From Setomelanomma holmii (Eukaryota > Ascomycota > Dothideomycetes > Pleosporales > Phaeosphaeriaceae), in NCBI GenBank assembly GCA_010015745.1, contig ML978209.1:152300-216299 (forward strand): a DNA stretch of 64,000 bases, in the 5' to 3' direction. The translations under genes and the position numbers were made by a program. Under the pieces are notes generated by a model. It saw only the letters and a program-made list of their open reading frames with translations, was not told where the DNA came from and did not search any database. Of the stretch, positions 31,002 to 40,758 are shown one piece after another (position 1 is the stretch's first letter; each line of letters begins with the position of its first letter).

Positions 31002-31568
31002 TCAAACATCTCCACCACCAACCAACTTACTAGTAAGCGCATCAAACCCAAGACACTCAGGACCAAACGTCGCCCCATCCACCTGTCCAAACACCTGCCA
31101 CCCGTTCGCCGTCTGGTTGGCTGTTGGACAAGCCACAAATCCCGTCTCAAAATTAAGATACCCAAACTGCTGTCCCGCGGCAGGATACTCGCGACTAAAC
31201 CCATCCACCACACTCCCAGGCGGAATATACGCCGAATGCGCCTGCGTGTAACTCAGCGCGCCATCAGGCGCGATATACACTTGCTGCCCACCAGGCACGT
31301 CGACGGCCATGCTTAGCGTGTTATCGCCGCCAGCGAGCACGGTCGTGTTTCCTGGTGGGCATGCGGTGACGGCGCAGTATGTTGCGGGCGGACCGCCGCC
31401 GAGATAGAATTTCAGGCCGCGTGCGGTGAGCGTGGAGAGGTGGATGGGCGAGGCGGAGCGTGCGGCGATGACGCCGAAGTAATTTGGGCCTGGGGGAGGG
31501 GAGGGCGTGGATTGCGCGAGGGCGGTGGTGAGGAATGGGGCGAGTGCGAGAGCGAGTGTGGACTTCAT
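31002..31568 (-). CDS. Secreted PhiA-like / IgE-binding cell-wall protein
   Basis: Single exon, 188 aa, starting MKSTLALALAPFLTTALAQS, a clear signal peptide with an Ala-x-Ala-type cleavage site. The mature part resembles PhiA family wall proteins: YFGVIAARSASPIHLSTLTA, QQVYIAPDGALSYTQ, FGYLNFETGFVACP and GPECLGFDALTSKLV. In Aspergillus PhiA is needed for phialide and conidium development, and related proteins are IgE-binding. I used the internal ATG at 31568 because it starts the signal peptide directly; the upstream 37 codons look like leader. Confidence 0.82.
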   Translation of the reverse strand: MKSTLALALAPFLTTALAQSTPSPPPGPNYFGVIAARSASPIHLSTLTARGLKFYLGGGPPATYCAVTACPPGNTTVLAGGDNTLSMAVDVPGGQQVYIAPDGALSYTQAHSAYIPPGSVVDGFSREYPAAGQQFGYLNFETGFVACPTANQTANGWQVFGQVDGATFGPECLGFDALTSKLVGGGDV

Positions 31569-32323
31569 TTTGGGTTTGAGCGAGTGTAGATTGGAAGCGA
31601 GTGTGGGTATGTCGTGCTTGATAGCTGAGATCTGAAGTGAAGCTGTGAAGCTGAATGTCTGAATTAACCTACCTGCCAACGAGGCTGTACGTACCTCTTT
31701 ATACCCCTCTCACTCTCACGCTACATAACCTAACCTTACCTACCTAACTATCCCATCCACGGCGCACTCACGCGAACCTGCATGCCCCTACTCCGCCAGC
31801 CCATATTACTTACTCGTTTCGCATCCTCACCCCACTAGTCCAGTGCACCCAAAGAGGCTGGGAATGAGGTCGGGATAGCCGGCTATGTTGCATCGTGACA
31901 GTACACTGGACGTTGAACACGAGACGATCAGCAAGCATCGTGTCGTGCAAGGTCACCCGACCAACGATCGCTGGGTGGATGAGGTTTGGCCTCGGAGGCT
32001 GATTAGCCTGGCGCAGGGTATTTTTGGGTTATCGATAATTGCTGGTCGATAGCGGCATGTGTTTATTGGCTGGCTGGGGTCGACATGGAGACTGCTTCGG
32101 TGCAGAACGATGCGAAGGCTGCAATGTTGCAGAATTACTTCATAACCTCGCGGGCGACATGGAGTATGGAATTTGTGATGTCAAGGCTGTTGGAGGAATT
32201 GAGGCTGCACATGGCGCAGTGGAGTGACGGCGGTTTCCCGCTTCGTGCCACACTTTAACCTTAATGCTCCTAAGAATAGTACCACCATGCTGATGCGCGA
32301 CTTTGCTAATCGCGCTGGCGAGG

Positions 32324-32339
32324 CTGTACTATGGTACAG
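32324..32339. promoter_or_regulatory. Palindrome CTGTACTATGGTACAG
   Basis: Six-base arms CTGTAC/GTACAG around TATG. It shares its core with the palindrome at 32562. It may bind a dimeric factor; target unknown. Confidence 0.4.
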
Positions 32340-32561
32340 GGCATAAGTAGTGTACAATACGAGCGAGCGTCGGGGCTCGTGCCTCGGTGCTTCAAATCAG
32401 CTATACCAAGAAAATTACACCCAAATCCACTAAAATCTCAAAGCTGATCCGCAAGGCATTGGATCAGATCATTACTTAGCAGAAGCTTCTATCTCAGAGT
32501 AGTTTAGTTGAACCGCAATTTCCGATCCCTGCTGAGCTCGTATTGTATACTACTTCTGCCC

Positions 32562-32575
32562 TGTACTATAGTACA
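32562..32575. promoter_or_regulatory. Perfect palindrome TGTACTATAGTACA
   Basis: 14-bp perfect dyad, one base different in the core from the element at 32324, 238 bp away. Confidence 0.4.
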
Positions 32576-32760
32576 TGGATTATCGAAGCTTGAATTTCTA
32601 ACCGTTGAAGCGAGGCTGAGCGCCCGACGAGCCGATTGAGTACGACAGTTGATGTCTCGTGCAACGATGACCGGGCATTGTCATGGTAATCGCATGTCAC
32701 AAAGGTGGCTGGCTGGGACCTTCAGCGATCCACTAGTATGGGCCTGTATCAATTCCCAGG

Positions 32761-32790
32761 TACTTCGAGGTACTTCGAGGTACTTCGAGG
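32761..32790. repeat. Three tandem copies of TACTTCGAGG
   Basis: 10-bp unit in three perfect copies, with a partial AGG before the first. Confidence 0.95.
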
Positions 32791-33118
32791 GAACATCAGG
32801 GTACAGAGGGTCTCCAGCTACTCTGATGCAGCAGGTGTATGTAGATGATAGAGGATTGATGGTAACCGAAGGCGAGTCGACTTGCCTAATTGACCAAAAC
32901 CCCCGGTCAAGCAATATCAACGACTGTCCTCATTCGTTCGTTTCACAAGCATATCCAAATCCCTCAACAATGCTCGATTTCAAAATAACAATTCGATAGC
33001 GTCGAATCATCGATGCAGAATGACGCCGCAATGGCGGTGTGAATATTCAAAGAATCCGTAACGTCTATCAAAATGCGAATGCAACATAGCAACGTCTACT
33101 CGGGTATCGCAAACACGC

Positions 33119-34739
33119 CTACATCCACAAGCACAATTTGCCGCTGGCAGTACCCGCAGCCACCCAATCTAACGTGGGATGGAACTTGGCCACAGCTGGG
33201 ACTGCTGTGATTCCGTCGCCTCCAAGTTGCGCCAGCTGCTGTCCTTTGGCGGTGTATATGTCGACAAAGCGGTTCATATTGCCTATGCAGAATCGCTGCA
33301 CACCATCTTGAGGGTACTGTTGCCACTGGGCTCGTAATCTGAAGCGTCATGGTCAGCAATTGCACAATAGTAGGGCACAAGGAGTCTTACATGGTAACCC
33401 ATCGTCCAGTCTGGTTGTTGTGTGGTACCACAACAGTTGGCTTCATCTCAGCGTCGGTCAAAGAAGTGCCCACTGTCCAATCGACACATTTGCTAAAGTC
33501 GTGGATCTTAATGGTGTCGTCGTATGATGCGGTAGCTACCTGACCAGCAGAGTTCCAAGCGGCGTGCGAGACAGAGAGTCTGCTTTCGTGCTCTCCAACG
33601 AGCGCCGGGAGGCGCCGGTCACCTTTGCCATTTATCTTCCGCAGATCCCAGATCTTGAGCGTACGATCTAATGACGCGGTAGCCACCAGATGCGGTTGCT
33701 GTGGATGCAGACTGAAACCACCAATCTTCTTCTCTGACAGTTGGAATATTTCGAGTCCGGCGGCCTTTTCAGACGGTGTCCGCATGTCATAGATGCCGAA
33801 CTGGCCATTGAGAGTTGTGAAATAGAGCATGTTCGGGTCGTCCTTGGAGATTTCCACGCCAGACAATGGCGCATCCTCATTAGGATCCGATGGTCCGTAA
33901 ACCTCAATTGCCACTCCTTTGGCCAAGTCTAGTTTCCGTACTGTTGAGTCATAAGACGCAGAGTACAACGCGTTCGAATCGTGTGGGCTGAACTGGAAAG
34001 TGTGTATTGTCCGTGTATGCGGCTTCAGTGTTGTGATAGTCGGTCCCTCACTGTCCGCATCTTCATCGTCCTCCTGCTTTATTTCCGCAACCTTCTGAGC
34101 CGCGTCGCATATGCCGAGATTCCCCAGCTTGTCGCCCGCAAACACGAGAGGCTTCTCTGTGGTCGGATGCATGCCCATTGCATATATTCGCTCCGGTGTG
34201 ATCTTGATCTCGGTGGGCTCAAAGTCTTCCCAGAGCTGCAAGCCGCTCATTCGTTCTCTGAGCGCTCTTAGCTCCTTGTCTGTAGTCTCCTTCACGTCTT
34301 CGACGTCGAATGTGCGCTCATGTGGATTCGCTGGGCCGATGGACAGGAAATTCCCGCTTCGATTCCAGTCTTTGCCAGCAACGACAATGTCGCTGAAGTT
34401 GAAGGCGTCACTTATACGTTGTCTCTTGGCACGATCTGCCTCCTTGATCGCAACGTATTCGTCTTCGGCTTTGCGCTTCGCCTTCTCACTGTCTGCCTCT
34501 ATGCCCTTCAGACGGGACGAAGTCCGCCGTGGCGCGACCTCCTCCTGCTTGATCTTCTTTGGTGCCGGCTTCTTTGATTTCGGCTTCGTAGACGCGGTCG
34601 ATCGCGCTTTGCCTGTAGGACCGAGGCCGGCTTGCGCAGCCTCCATCTCCAGGTTCCGCAACAGTGCCTGCGTCTTCGCGATATTCTCCTGCCGTTTCCG
34701 CTCATACTCGCTGAGCTCCACGTTCTTCCCGCGCGCCAT
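33119..34739 (-). CDS. CMR1: WD40 DNA-damage-binding protein Cmr1
   Basis: Two exons (34739-33391, 33338-33119) give 522 aa, like yeast Cmr1. It is a nuclear WD40 protein that binds DNA, especially UV-damaged DNA, and joins stress foci at replication lesions. The N-terminus has the Cmr1 opening LSEYERKRQENIAKTQALL, then basic linkers with PRRTSSRLKGIEA. The beta-propeller starts at about residue 180: PERIYAMGMHPTTEKPLVFA, HTFQFSPHDSNALYSASYDS, GFSLHPQQPHLVATASLDRT, LKIWDLRKI and VATASYDDTIKIHDF. The end is diagnostic of the family: IGNMNRFVDIYTAKGQQLAQ and WVAAGTASGKLCLWM. Unspliced reading would stop just before this last blade. Confidence 0.95.
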
Positions 34740-35283
34740 CTTGAGAGCTTAAAAGTGTCGACGTGAGCAATGCGAAGTTGTCGATCGCACGCAGTCGCGT
34801 GGGGACACCGTCGAGCAGCGGGACGAGTATGGAATTGTGTGATACGATGACTTCGTGATATCTGGCGATCAAGGAGCGTAGGACGAGCGAACGGCGTACC
34901 CAGGGATCACAGGACAATTCCAATTGCGACCCAGGCAGAATTGGAATCTGAAGGCTTCCACAATCTCGCGATGCGCAGGCCAGGCTTCAATGCACCTCGC
35001 CACTAGCTCGAACGCGTCTTGCGCGCCTGTCACGTGTTTTCGCGATTAATGGCAACCTGGACCTTTCGATCGTATCTGAGTTTTTGACGGCAACGCTCAA
35101 GCCATGCTGTGACGGGGCGGCTTTCAGTTAGGCGATGCACGAAACAAGCCGAGAGCAGCACATGGCTAGAGGATGTGAGTGGCGGATCAGTCTCGAGGTA
35201 CTGTATCGGCGGTCCGATCGATCTTGGCGGAGCTAGACAAGTTCTCTACATCGAGCGGCATCTGAACATCTGCATCCACGACC
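34740..35283. other. Divergent promoter region CMR1 / COQ9
   Basis: 544 bp between starts; no gene supported. Confidence 0.55.
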
Positions 35284-36099
35284 ATGGCACCAGTACGATT
35301 ATCTAATTCACTACTCGGCACGTTCCGGGCTGCCTCAATTCGTCCTGCAAACGCATGGAGACAGAAATGCCTCTATCACTCGTATGACTACACCGAGTCG
35401 CCGCCATTTCCGCCAGCCGAGTCTGCGATACTCTCTTCAGCATACAACCACGTACCTTCCCATGGCTTCACGATAGACGCACTGAAACTGGGCACGCGGG
35501 ATGCGGGCTACCTTGATGTCTCAACCAATCTCTTTCCCCGAGGGGCTTTCGATCTGGTTAGTTATCACCTTGTCACCCAGCGATTGGCATTGAAGGACAA
35601 TGTACAATTCCCTGGCGATGGCGAACAAGGCAAGAGAATGGGCGTAGGCGCAAAAGTGCGCACTTTGACTCTCGCACGATTACGAGCCAACGAAGCAGTC
35701 ATTCATCGCTGGCAGGAGGCAGGTGACACCACGTAATGACACCCAGACATTGCTAAGTATTGACAGGCGCTCGCGATCATGGCCCAGCCAACATACATCC
35801 CAGCATCGCTTGTAGAGTTAGCAAAACTGGCCGACGAGATCTGGTTTTTGGCAGGTGATCAGAGTGTTGACAGCAGCTGGTATACGAAACGCGCAAGCTT
35901 ATCCACTATCTATTCCGCGACTGAGGTCTTCATGACACAAGACAAATCGGCCAATTTCACCGAAACTGAGCAGTTCCTCGACAGCAGGCTCGAAGATCTC
36001 ATGAAGATTGGTAGATTCATGGGAGCGCTGGGTGAGTGGGGAAATTACACAGGCCACTCCACCATAAATGTGCTCAGGAGTAAAGGGATGCGGATCTGA
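35284..36099 (+). CDS. COQ9: Ubiquinone biosynthesis protein COQ9
   Basis: Two exons (35284-35718, 35767-36099) give 255 aa. COQ9 is a mitochondrial lipid-binding protein that presents substrate to COQ7 in coenzyme Q synthesis. The first ~30 residues (MAPVRLSNSLLGTFRAASIR...) are a typical matrix presequence. The TetR-like fold follows (AILSSAYNHVPSHGFTIDAL, FPRGAFDLVSYHLVTQRLAL). After splicing comes IHRWQEALAIMAQPTYIPAS, then LAKLADEIWFLAGDQSVDSS. The 48-nt intron has a GC donor (AG|GCAGGT) and CAG acceptor. No GT donor in the region gives an open frame, while GC-AG restores the conserved joint exactly. An intact exon 1 alone would stop at 35736. Confidence 0.9.
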
Positions 36100-37681
36100 T
36101 CGAACAGCCCTGTTCTCGCATCCTTGGGAAGTCTGGCCAGTAACCACATTTATCGTGGTCTCTGGCATGATGCGATTAGCCACGCGACTGACGGAGGATA
36201 AGTGGTTTCATATCCTCTGGTATCGAATATGCTGGCCGCGACGCCGAGAGATCGGGCCTATTGCTCATATTTACGTCTGTACAACATGTGTATACCACAA
36301 AGCAGTGGCTCGGGCAGATCTTCCATGCGAACAGCCCATCGTGACACAAAACCGAAGTCGATACACAGCCAGGAACACGATCTTGCGAGTTCGACCCGGC
36401 GCTATCGAACATCTAAGCTTAGAGTGGCTCGGCCCTGCGCTTGAGCCACACGCAGCCTCGTGATTGATTGGTCAAGTTCATGCGGTAAGCTGTTCCGGTG
36501 GGAATGTTCAGCGTTGCTTCGTGCGATGCACATTCGAAGCTTGGTACATACTCTAATCCGGCCTACTACGATGCTCGACCATGATCAAAATCATGAGCGT
36601 ATGGAGGAGGATGCTCGTATACATCACGGACCCGCTTATGATGAATTATGTCCGCAACCAACTGCAGGGCATCGCCGATCAGGTTCGCTGAGGCTCTGAT
36701 TGAACGTTGCTTGCGACCAAACCCACATTCAGGGTCTTTCCAGTGCAGCGATGTGCACATCACTTCCGATGTGGGCGATTGCAAGCGGGCACACTGGGTT
36801 ATTGCCATGAAAACTCCAATCAGTCCCACAGCCATGGGCCTTGCATATGTTGGGGTCCAAGAATACGAAATGGCCATATGGCATGGCTGCAGAATCCTGA
36901 CAAGATGACCTGATCTTCATGGTGCCGACGTTGGCATTGGCTCAGCTTTGACTAGGGTCAGCAAGAGAGATCTCGATCTCGTCCTTGAACAACGGTTCGT
37001 GCCGCGAACTTCGTCACAAACAACGTGCGCAGCCTCCAAAGCGATGTGGTCCTGGATATGCAGAGGCTCTCCAAGCATACTGGGGATGGAGGGGTCGATG
37101 TGTAAAATCATCTGTGTCGAAGGGGGCTCGAAGTACGACCGCGCCAACGGAGTGAAGCTGAGGATCACCGATTACATGACCATCGAAGCCTGACGCGTTT
37201 AGAGAAAGAGGCTCATCGACGATATTCGTCGAACAGGGTGCGGCAGTGGTCGGGGCCTAGCCCCGGGACGCCACATTTACCGTTTCCTCTAGAGCTGGCC
37301 GATGCCAAGGACCGTCGAATACTGGCCTTGGCATCTGGAAATCGCGACAACATCGAGGCATCAAGATCTGCTCGTCATGGCCATTATGGCCAAAAACCCC
37401 AGTTGCCCGCCACTCAGGCGCCGCGACTGCACCCACTGTACACATCCGACTTCATCCACCGCCATCGCCCCAGTACTCGCAGCACAACTTCGAGCATCAC
37501 CACACTGCACGCAGCCATACGTCTGCGGAACCACGTCTTCCTTCGATCGTGAAGTAAGCCTCAAGCCTAGATCGTCGCTTCGACAGTGTCCCCACCGAGG
37601 CATACCTGGTCCCATACCGCCTTGACAGCAACACACTCCACTGGCCAGCCACAGCTCTCAGTCGAGCGCTACCCTGCCCAC
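36100..37681. other. Long upstream region of frq, no supported gene
   Basis: About 1.6 kb. Short frames on both strands (for example 36648-36908 plus, 37168-36917 minus) have no recognisable domain. GATCG-type cores occur at about 36090, 37544 and 37570, and GATCTCGATC at about 36969. These resemble White Collar sites but were not verified. It is probably the frq promoter and long leader. Confidence 0.5.
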
Positions 37682-37735
37682 ATGGGGCACACTGTTTACT
37701 CAGAACCCGTAACCATCTTCGGTGCATCAAAATGA
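37682..37735 (+). CDS. Upstream ORF overlapping the frq start codon
   Basis: ATG at 37682 opens a 17-codon frame (MGHTVYSEPVTIFGASK). Its TGA stop (37733-37735) overlaps the frq ATG (37732-37734) as ATGA. If in the mRNA, it would be read before frq, and frq would depend on leaky scanning or reinitiation. Neurospora frq also has multiple uORFs (established). Translation here is inferred. Confidence 0.5.
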   Translation: MGHTVYSEPVTIFGASK

Positions 37736-40700
37736 ACGACCCTCCCAGAACCATACCCTCAGCAGCGGCCCGACAGCATCCGCGCCGTACACCAGCGCAC
37801 AGGTCGGTGTCGCTGCGACACAGTCCTCCTGCTGTTGCACGAGCCGCCTCAAAAGTAGCCATCGACCGTCAGCCCACTGGCCTGAGCTCTCCCAATCCTG
37901 CGAGCGACAAGGCCAATCCTCCCAGCGTCTCTCCGAAACTGCTATCGAACAAGAATAGCTCTGGCGAGAGCAGTGATGCCGGGAAATGGTTCGAGACGAC
38001 CAACAATGATGCCAAACAGAGCACTGCGTCATTTGCTGATAGTGAGTGCTGGCGCCGCAACTATATCGAACTTTCAGCTGATGAGTGCCTCGCAGATGAA
38101 CCGCCATTCTTCCTTCGCAACTCCTCTTCGTCAGAGACGCCTCCCGATGGGCAGTCGTCCCATTATGCTCGCATGCGCTCGACGATGCCGTACCGCCCCG
38201 GGTTGGCACACCCGGGCACCGATGGCAGCAGTACTGAGGACTTTCGAAGCGTCATCGACGACTTGACGGTTGCGAACAAGAGATTGAAGCAGAAACTGAA
38301 GAAATATGAGAGAGTTCATGATGCTCATCTTCAGGACGAGAAGTTATTCGAGGTTCGGTTCCACGGCCTCCCTGATCACAAGAAGAAGGAGCTCGAGGAG
38401 ACACTTCGCAAATTCGCTGCCGAGCTCGACAAAGGTGCGACTACCGATTACCCGCCGATATCATCGCATGCGCCCCCGCTCGAACACAAGCAGTCGTCTT
38501 CATCGCTGTCTCGTTTCGCCGAGTCTGGATATGCATCTATGTCCGCGTCGGGCCAGAACTCCTCCACGCCATCGAATCAAACCATGAACCAGCCGGACGA
38601 TCGCCGCGAGATGAGTCGGTCAGCATACAACAGACAACAGCAGAACATCCAATCATACCTACATGACATCCCGATTGGCCTTCTCCCGAACAATAACGCA
38701 GCAATGACGGACAAGTCGAGGAAGAAGTTGGTGGTGCGACGGCTGGAGCAGATTTTTGCCGGGAAAATATCAGCGCCTGGAAGTCACCCGCAACCTATGC
38801 AGCAAGAAGAAGTTGCCCAATCAGCAGCCAATGCTGACCGCCAGGAGCGGAAAGCAACTGGGCGACATCTCAAGCCAGAAGGATCGCGTGTTGCTCGCAT
38901 CCTGCCCGAAGCTGACGACGAGCAAGAAAATGTCACTCATCCAGATGCTTTACAACGGTTCCGTCCTAATATGCACATCGGCGAACAGGACTTTGCTGGA
39001 TCAGGGTCGCCCGACCAGCGACCAACGAGACCGCTAGACTTAGATCCGTTCAGAGCACAGGTACCGGGAGAAAACATGGAATACATCCGTCATCTTGGGT
39101 TCACTCCACCAGATATGGATACTGGCGATGCGCCAGAAGACGGACACGGCTGGCTGTATCTCAACTTGCTCATCAACATGGCTCAGCTCCACACGCTCAA
39201 TGTCACCCCGGATTTCGTCAAGGACGCTTTGACCGATTACAGTAGTCACTTGGAGCTTTCTCCTGATGGTCGCAAGATTCGCTGGAAAGGAGGTCTTGAT
39301 GTGACAAGAAACAGCAGCGACAGCTCTTCCGAGCATTTCAGTGGTGGATCGCCAGATAACCCATCGTCCCCTACGAAGCGTCTCAAGACAGAAGATGGTA
39401 AGGAAAGGGACGAAGGGCTGAGCTCAGAGCAACAGGCACGGAAGCTAGCGCGAGCTAAGAAAGAAAGTGAGATGCACAAATTTGCCTACACTCCAATGTT
39501 CTTCCACAAAGAAGAATCAGAAGAAGATGACGAATACTATGGCTATGATGTAGAATCATTCGACCCCTCATTTCGACCACCGCGAAATACAGGCAACTCA
39601 TCCGGGTTTAGTAGTTCAGCTGTACAGAGCTGCTCGTCGACAAAGAGGCGACGTGACGATGGGCCGATGATCTTCTACACCAAGGCCAGGTTCTGTACGG
39701 ACCTCAGCGGCGATCGTCTTGGTGGATCCAACATCATGCCAGGAGCCTACAAGCTTGTGACTAGCCATCCTCTTGGAGTTACAGCGTCGGGCCTTTCGCA
39801 ATCACAAAGCGCAGGCGATCTCGTGGAACCAAGAGGTCCCCTGGACATGATACCCATGGATACCGAATCTAGCCACGGCTCCCGCACAGTCTCCAGCGAG
39901 GACGGTTTTGGCTTCTTGCCTGACGCTCTGAAGAATGATATTGACAATGATAGTCCGGCTGAAGTCATGGAGTTCGAGGCCTCAGGCTTGGGTGGTGTGC
40001 ATCCCGAAGACAACTTTGCCATCAATGTCAGACGCTCGCAGACACAGACCTTTCCCTCCGGACCCACTGCGCGTCGTCGATCCAACTTGTACCCCAAGAA
40101 GATCCTTGACGTTCTTAGAGAAGCATCTCCTCCAGAGGAGAAGCCTACCTCACCAGTCATCAAAGAAGAGCTCCTCTCCGCAAGCAGGAAGTCACTTCCC
40201 AATTCCACCCTTCCCCCAGCGTCCTTCCTTCCCTTTGACTCAACCTTCTCAGGCGACGTCGACTCCGACTACGACTCGGATGTCTCGTCTGAAGAGGACT
40301 CGGAATCAGGCGAAGGAGGCCCTGCTACAGCACTGCAGCTCCTGAATATCTCACCCGGACCACAACACATAGCAGAAAACTCGGACGAATCGTCAGAAGA
40401 AGCATCAGAGTACTCGGAGGACAGTGACGACGGCAGCATTGACTTCCTGGCTACTGCTCGCCAGATGCATCCCAACACTGTGCGCACCCAGGAGCGCGAG
40501 TACGATGCCGCGCTCGCAGACCGTCTTGCCGAGGAGATTGTCACAGGTAGCTCGGCGGCCACGGCAGGTGGAGGCAGTGGCTTCAACAGTCCTGCTGGAC
40601 CCGCGAAATTGAGTCGCGAGGGCAGTTCGCGCAAGAAGAGGCAGAGCACGACGAGCGGGAGTATGTCGTCGCGGGCAAAATTGAAGCGTTTGAGGACGAG

Positions 40701-40758
40701 TGAGAGTTCGGGAGAGAAGAGCAGCAAGGCAGCCAAGACGCAGAAGATAGACGAATGA
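37732..40758 (+). CDS. frq: Frequency circadian clock protein
   Basis: FRQ is the negative element of the fungal clock; it inhibits the White Collar complex with FRH and CK1. The open frame encodes 1008 aa. Splicing a 54-nt in-frame intron (38042-38095) gives 990 aa and restores the joint FADNEPPFFLRNSSSSETPP. Conserved parts: HPRRTPAHRSVSLRHSPP, NSSGESSDAGKWFETTNN, and the dimerisation coiled coil at about 170-195 (VIDDLTVANKRLKQKLKKY). Next are LFEVRFHGLPDHKKKELEE, KLVVRRLEQIFAGKIS, DQRPTRPLDLDPFRAQVP, and EYIRHLGF leading to WLYLNLLINMAQLHTLNVTP (CK1-docking FCD1 region). ARFCTDLSGD, SGLGGVHPEDNFAINV and the terminal SSAATAGGGSGF follow. Acidic Ser-rich PEST-like stretches fill the C-terminal half. 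The ATG at 37732 is the first in frame after an upstream ORF. Confidence 0.96.
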   Translation: MNDPPRTIPSAAARQHPRRTPAHRSVSLRHSPPAVARAASKVAIDRQPTGLSSPNPASDKANPPSVSPKLLSNKNSSGESSDAGKWFETTNNDAKQSTASFADSECWRRNYIELSADECLADEPPFFLRNSSSSETPPDGQSSHYARMRSTMPYRPGLAHPGTDGSSTEDFRSVIDDLTVANKRLKQKLKKYERVHDAHLQDEKLFEVRFHGLPDHKKKELEETLRKFAAELDKGATTDYPPISSHAPPLEHKQSSSSLSRFAESGYASMSASGQNSSTPSNQTMNQPDDRREMSRSAYNRQQQNIQSYLHDIPIGLLPNNNAAMTDKSRKKLVVRRLEQIFAGKISAPGSHPQPMQQEEVAQSAANADRQERKATGRHLKPEGSRVARILPEADDEQENVTHPDALQRFRPNMHIGEQDFAGSGSPDQRPTRPLDLDPFRAQVPGENMEYIRHLGFTPPDMDTGDAPEDGHGWLYLNLLINMAQLHTLNVTPDFVKDALTDYSSHLELSPDGRKIRWKGGLDVTRNSSDSSSEHFSGGSPDNPSSPTKRLKTEDGKERDEGLSSEQQARKLARAKKESEMHKFAYTPMFFHKEESEEDDEYYGYDVESFDPSFRPPRNTGNSSGFSSSAVQSCSSTKRRRDDGPMIFYTKARFCTDLSGDRLGGSNIMPGAYKLVTSHPLGVTASGLSQSQSAGDLVEPRGPLDMIPMDTESSHGSRTVSSEDGFGFLPDALKNDIDNDSPAEVMEFEASGLGGVHPEDNFAINVRRSQTQTFPSGPTARRRSNLYPKKILDVLREASPPEEKPTSPVIKEELLSASRKSLPNSTLPPASFLPFDSTFSGDVDSDYDSDVSSEEDSESGEGGPATALQLLNISPGPQHIAENSDESSEEASEYSEDSDDGSIDFLATARQMHPNTVRTQEREYDAALADRLAEEIVTGSSAATAGGGSGFNSPAGPAKLSREGSSRKKRQSTTSGSMSSRAKLKRLRTSESSGEKSSKAAKTQKIDE

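Larger units (their letters stand above)
31569..33118. other. Gene-free stretch upstream of the PhiA-like gene
   Basis: About 1.5 kb with no supported gene. It contains two related palindromes (32324 and 32562) and a 3-copy 10-bp repeat (32761). Confidence 0.6.

Noticed and set aside
36917..37193. Small frames on both strands upstream of frq
   Set aside because: Mutually overlapping, no domain, no splicing to neighbours.
37727..38209. Minus-strand frames across frq as an antisense clock transcript (qrf) product
   Set aside because: Antisense RNA is known at Neurospora frq, but no promoter or coding evidence can be read here.
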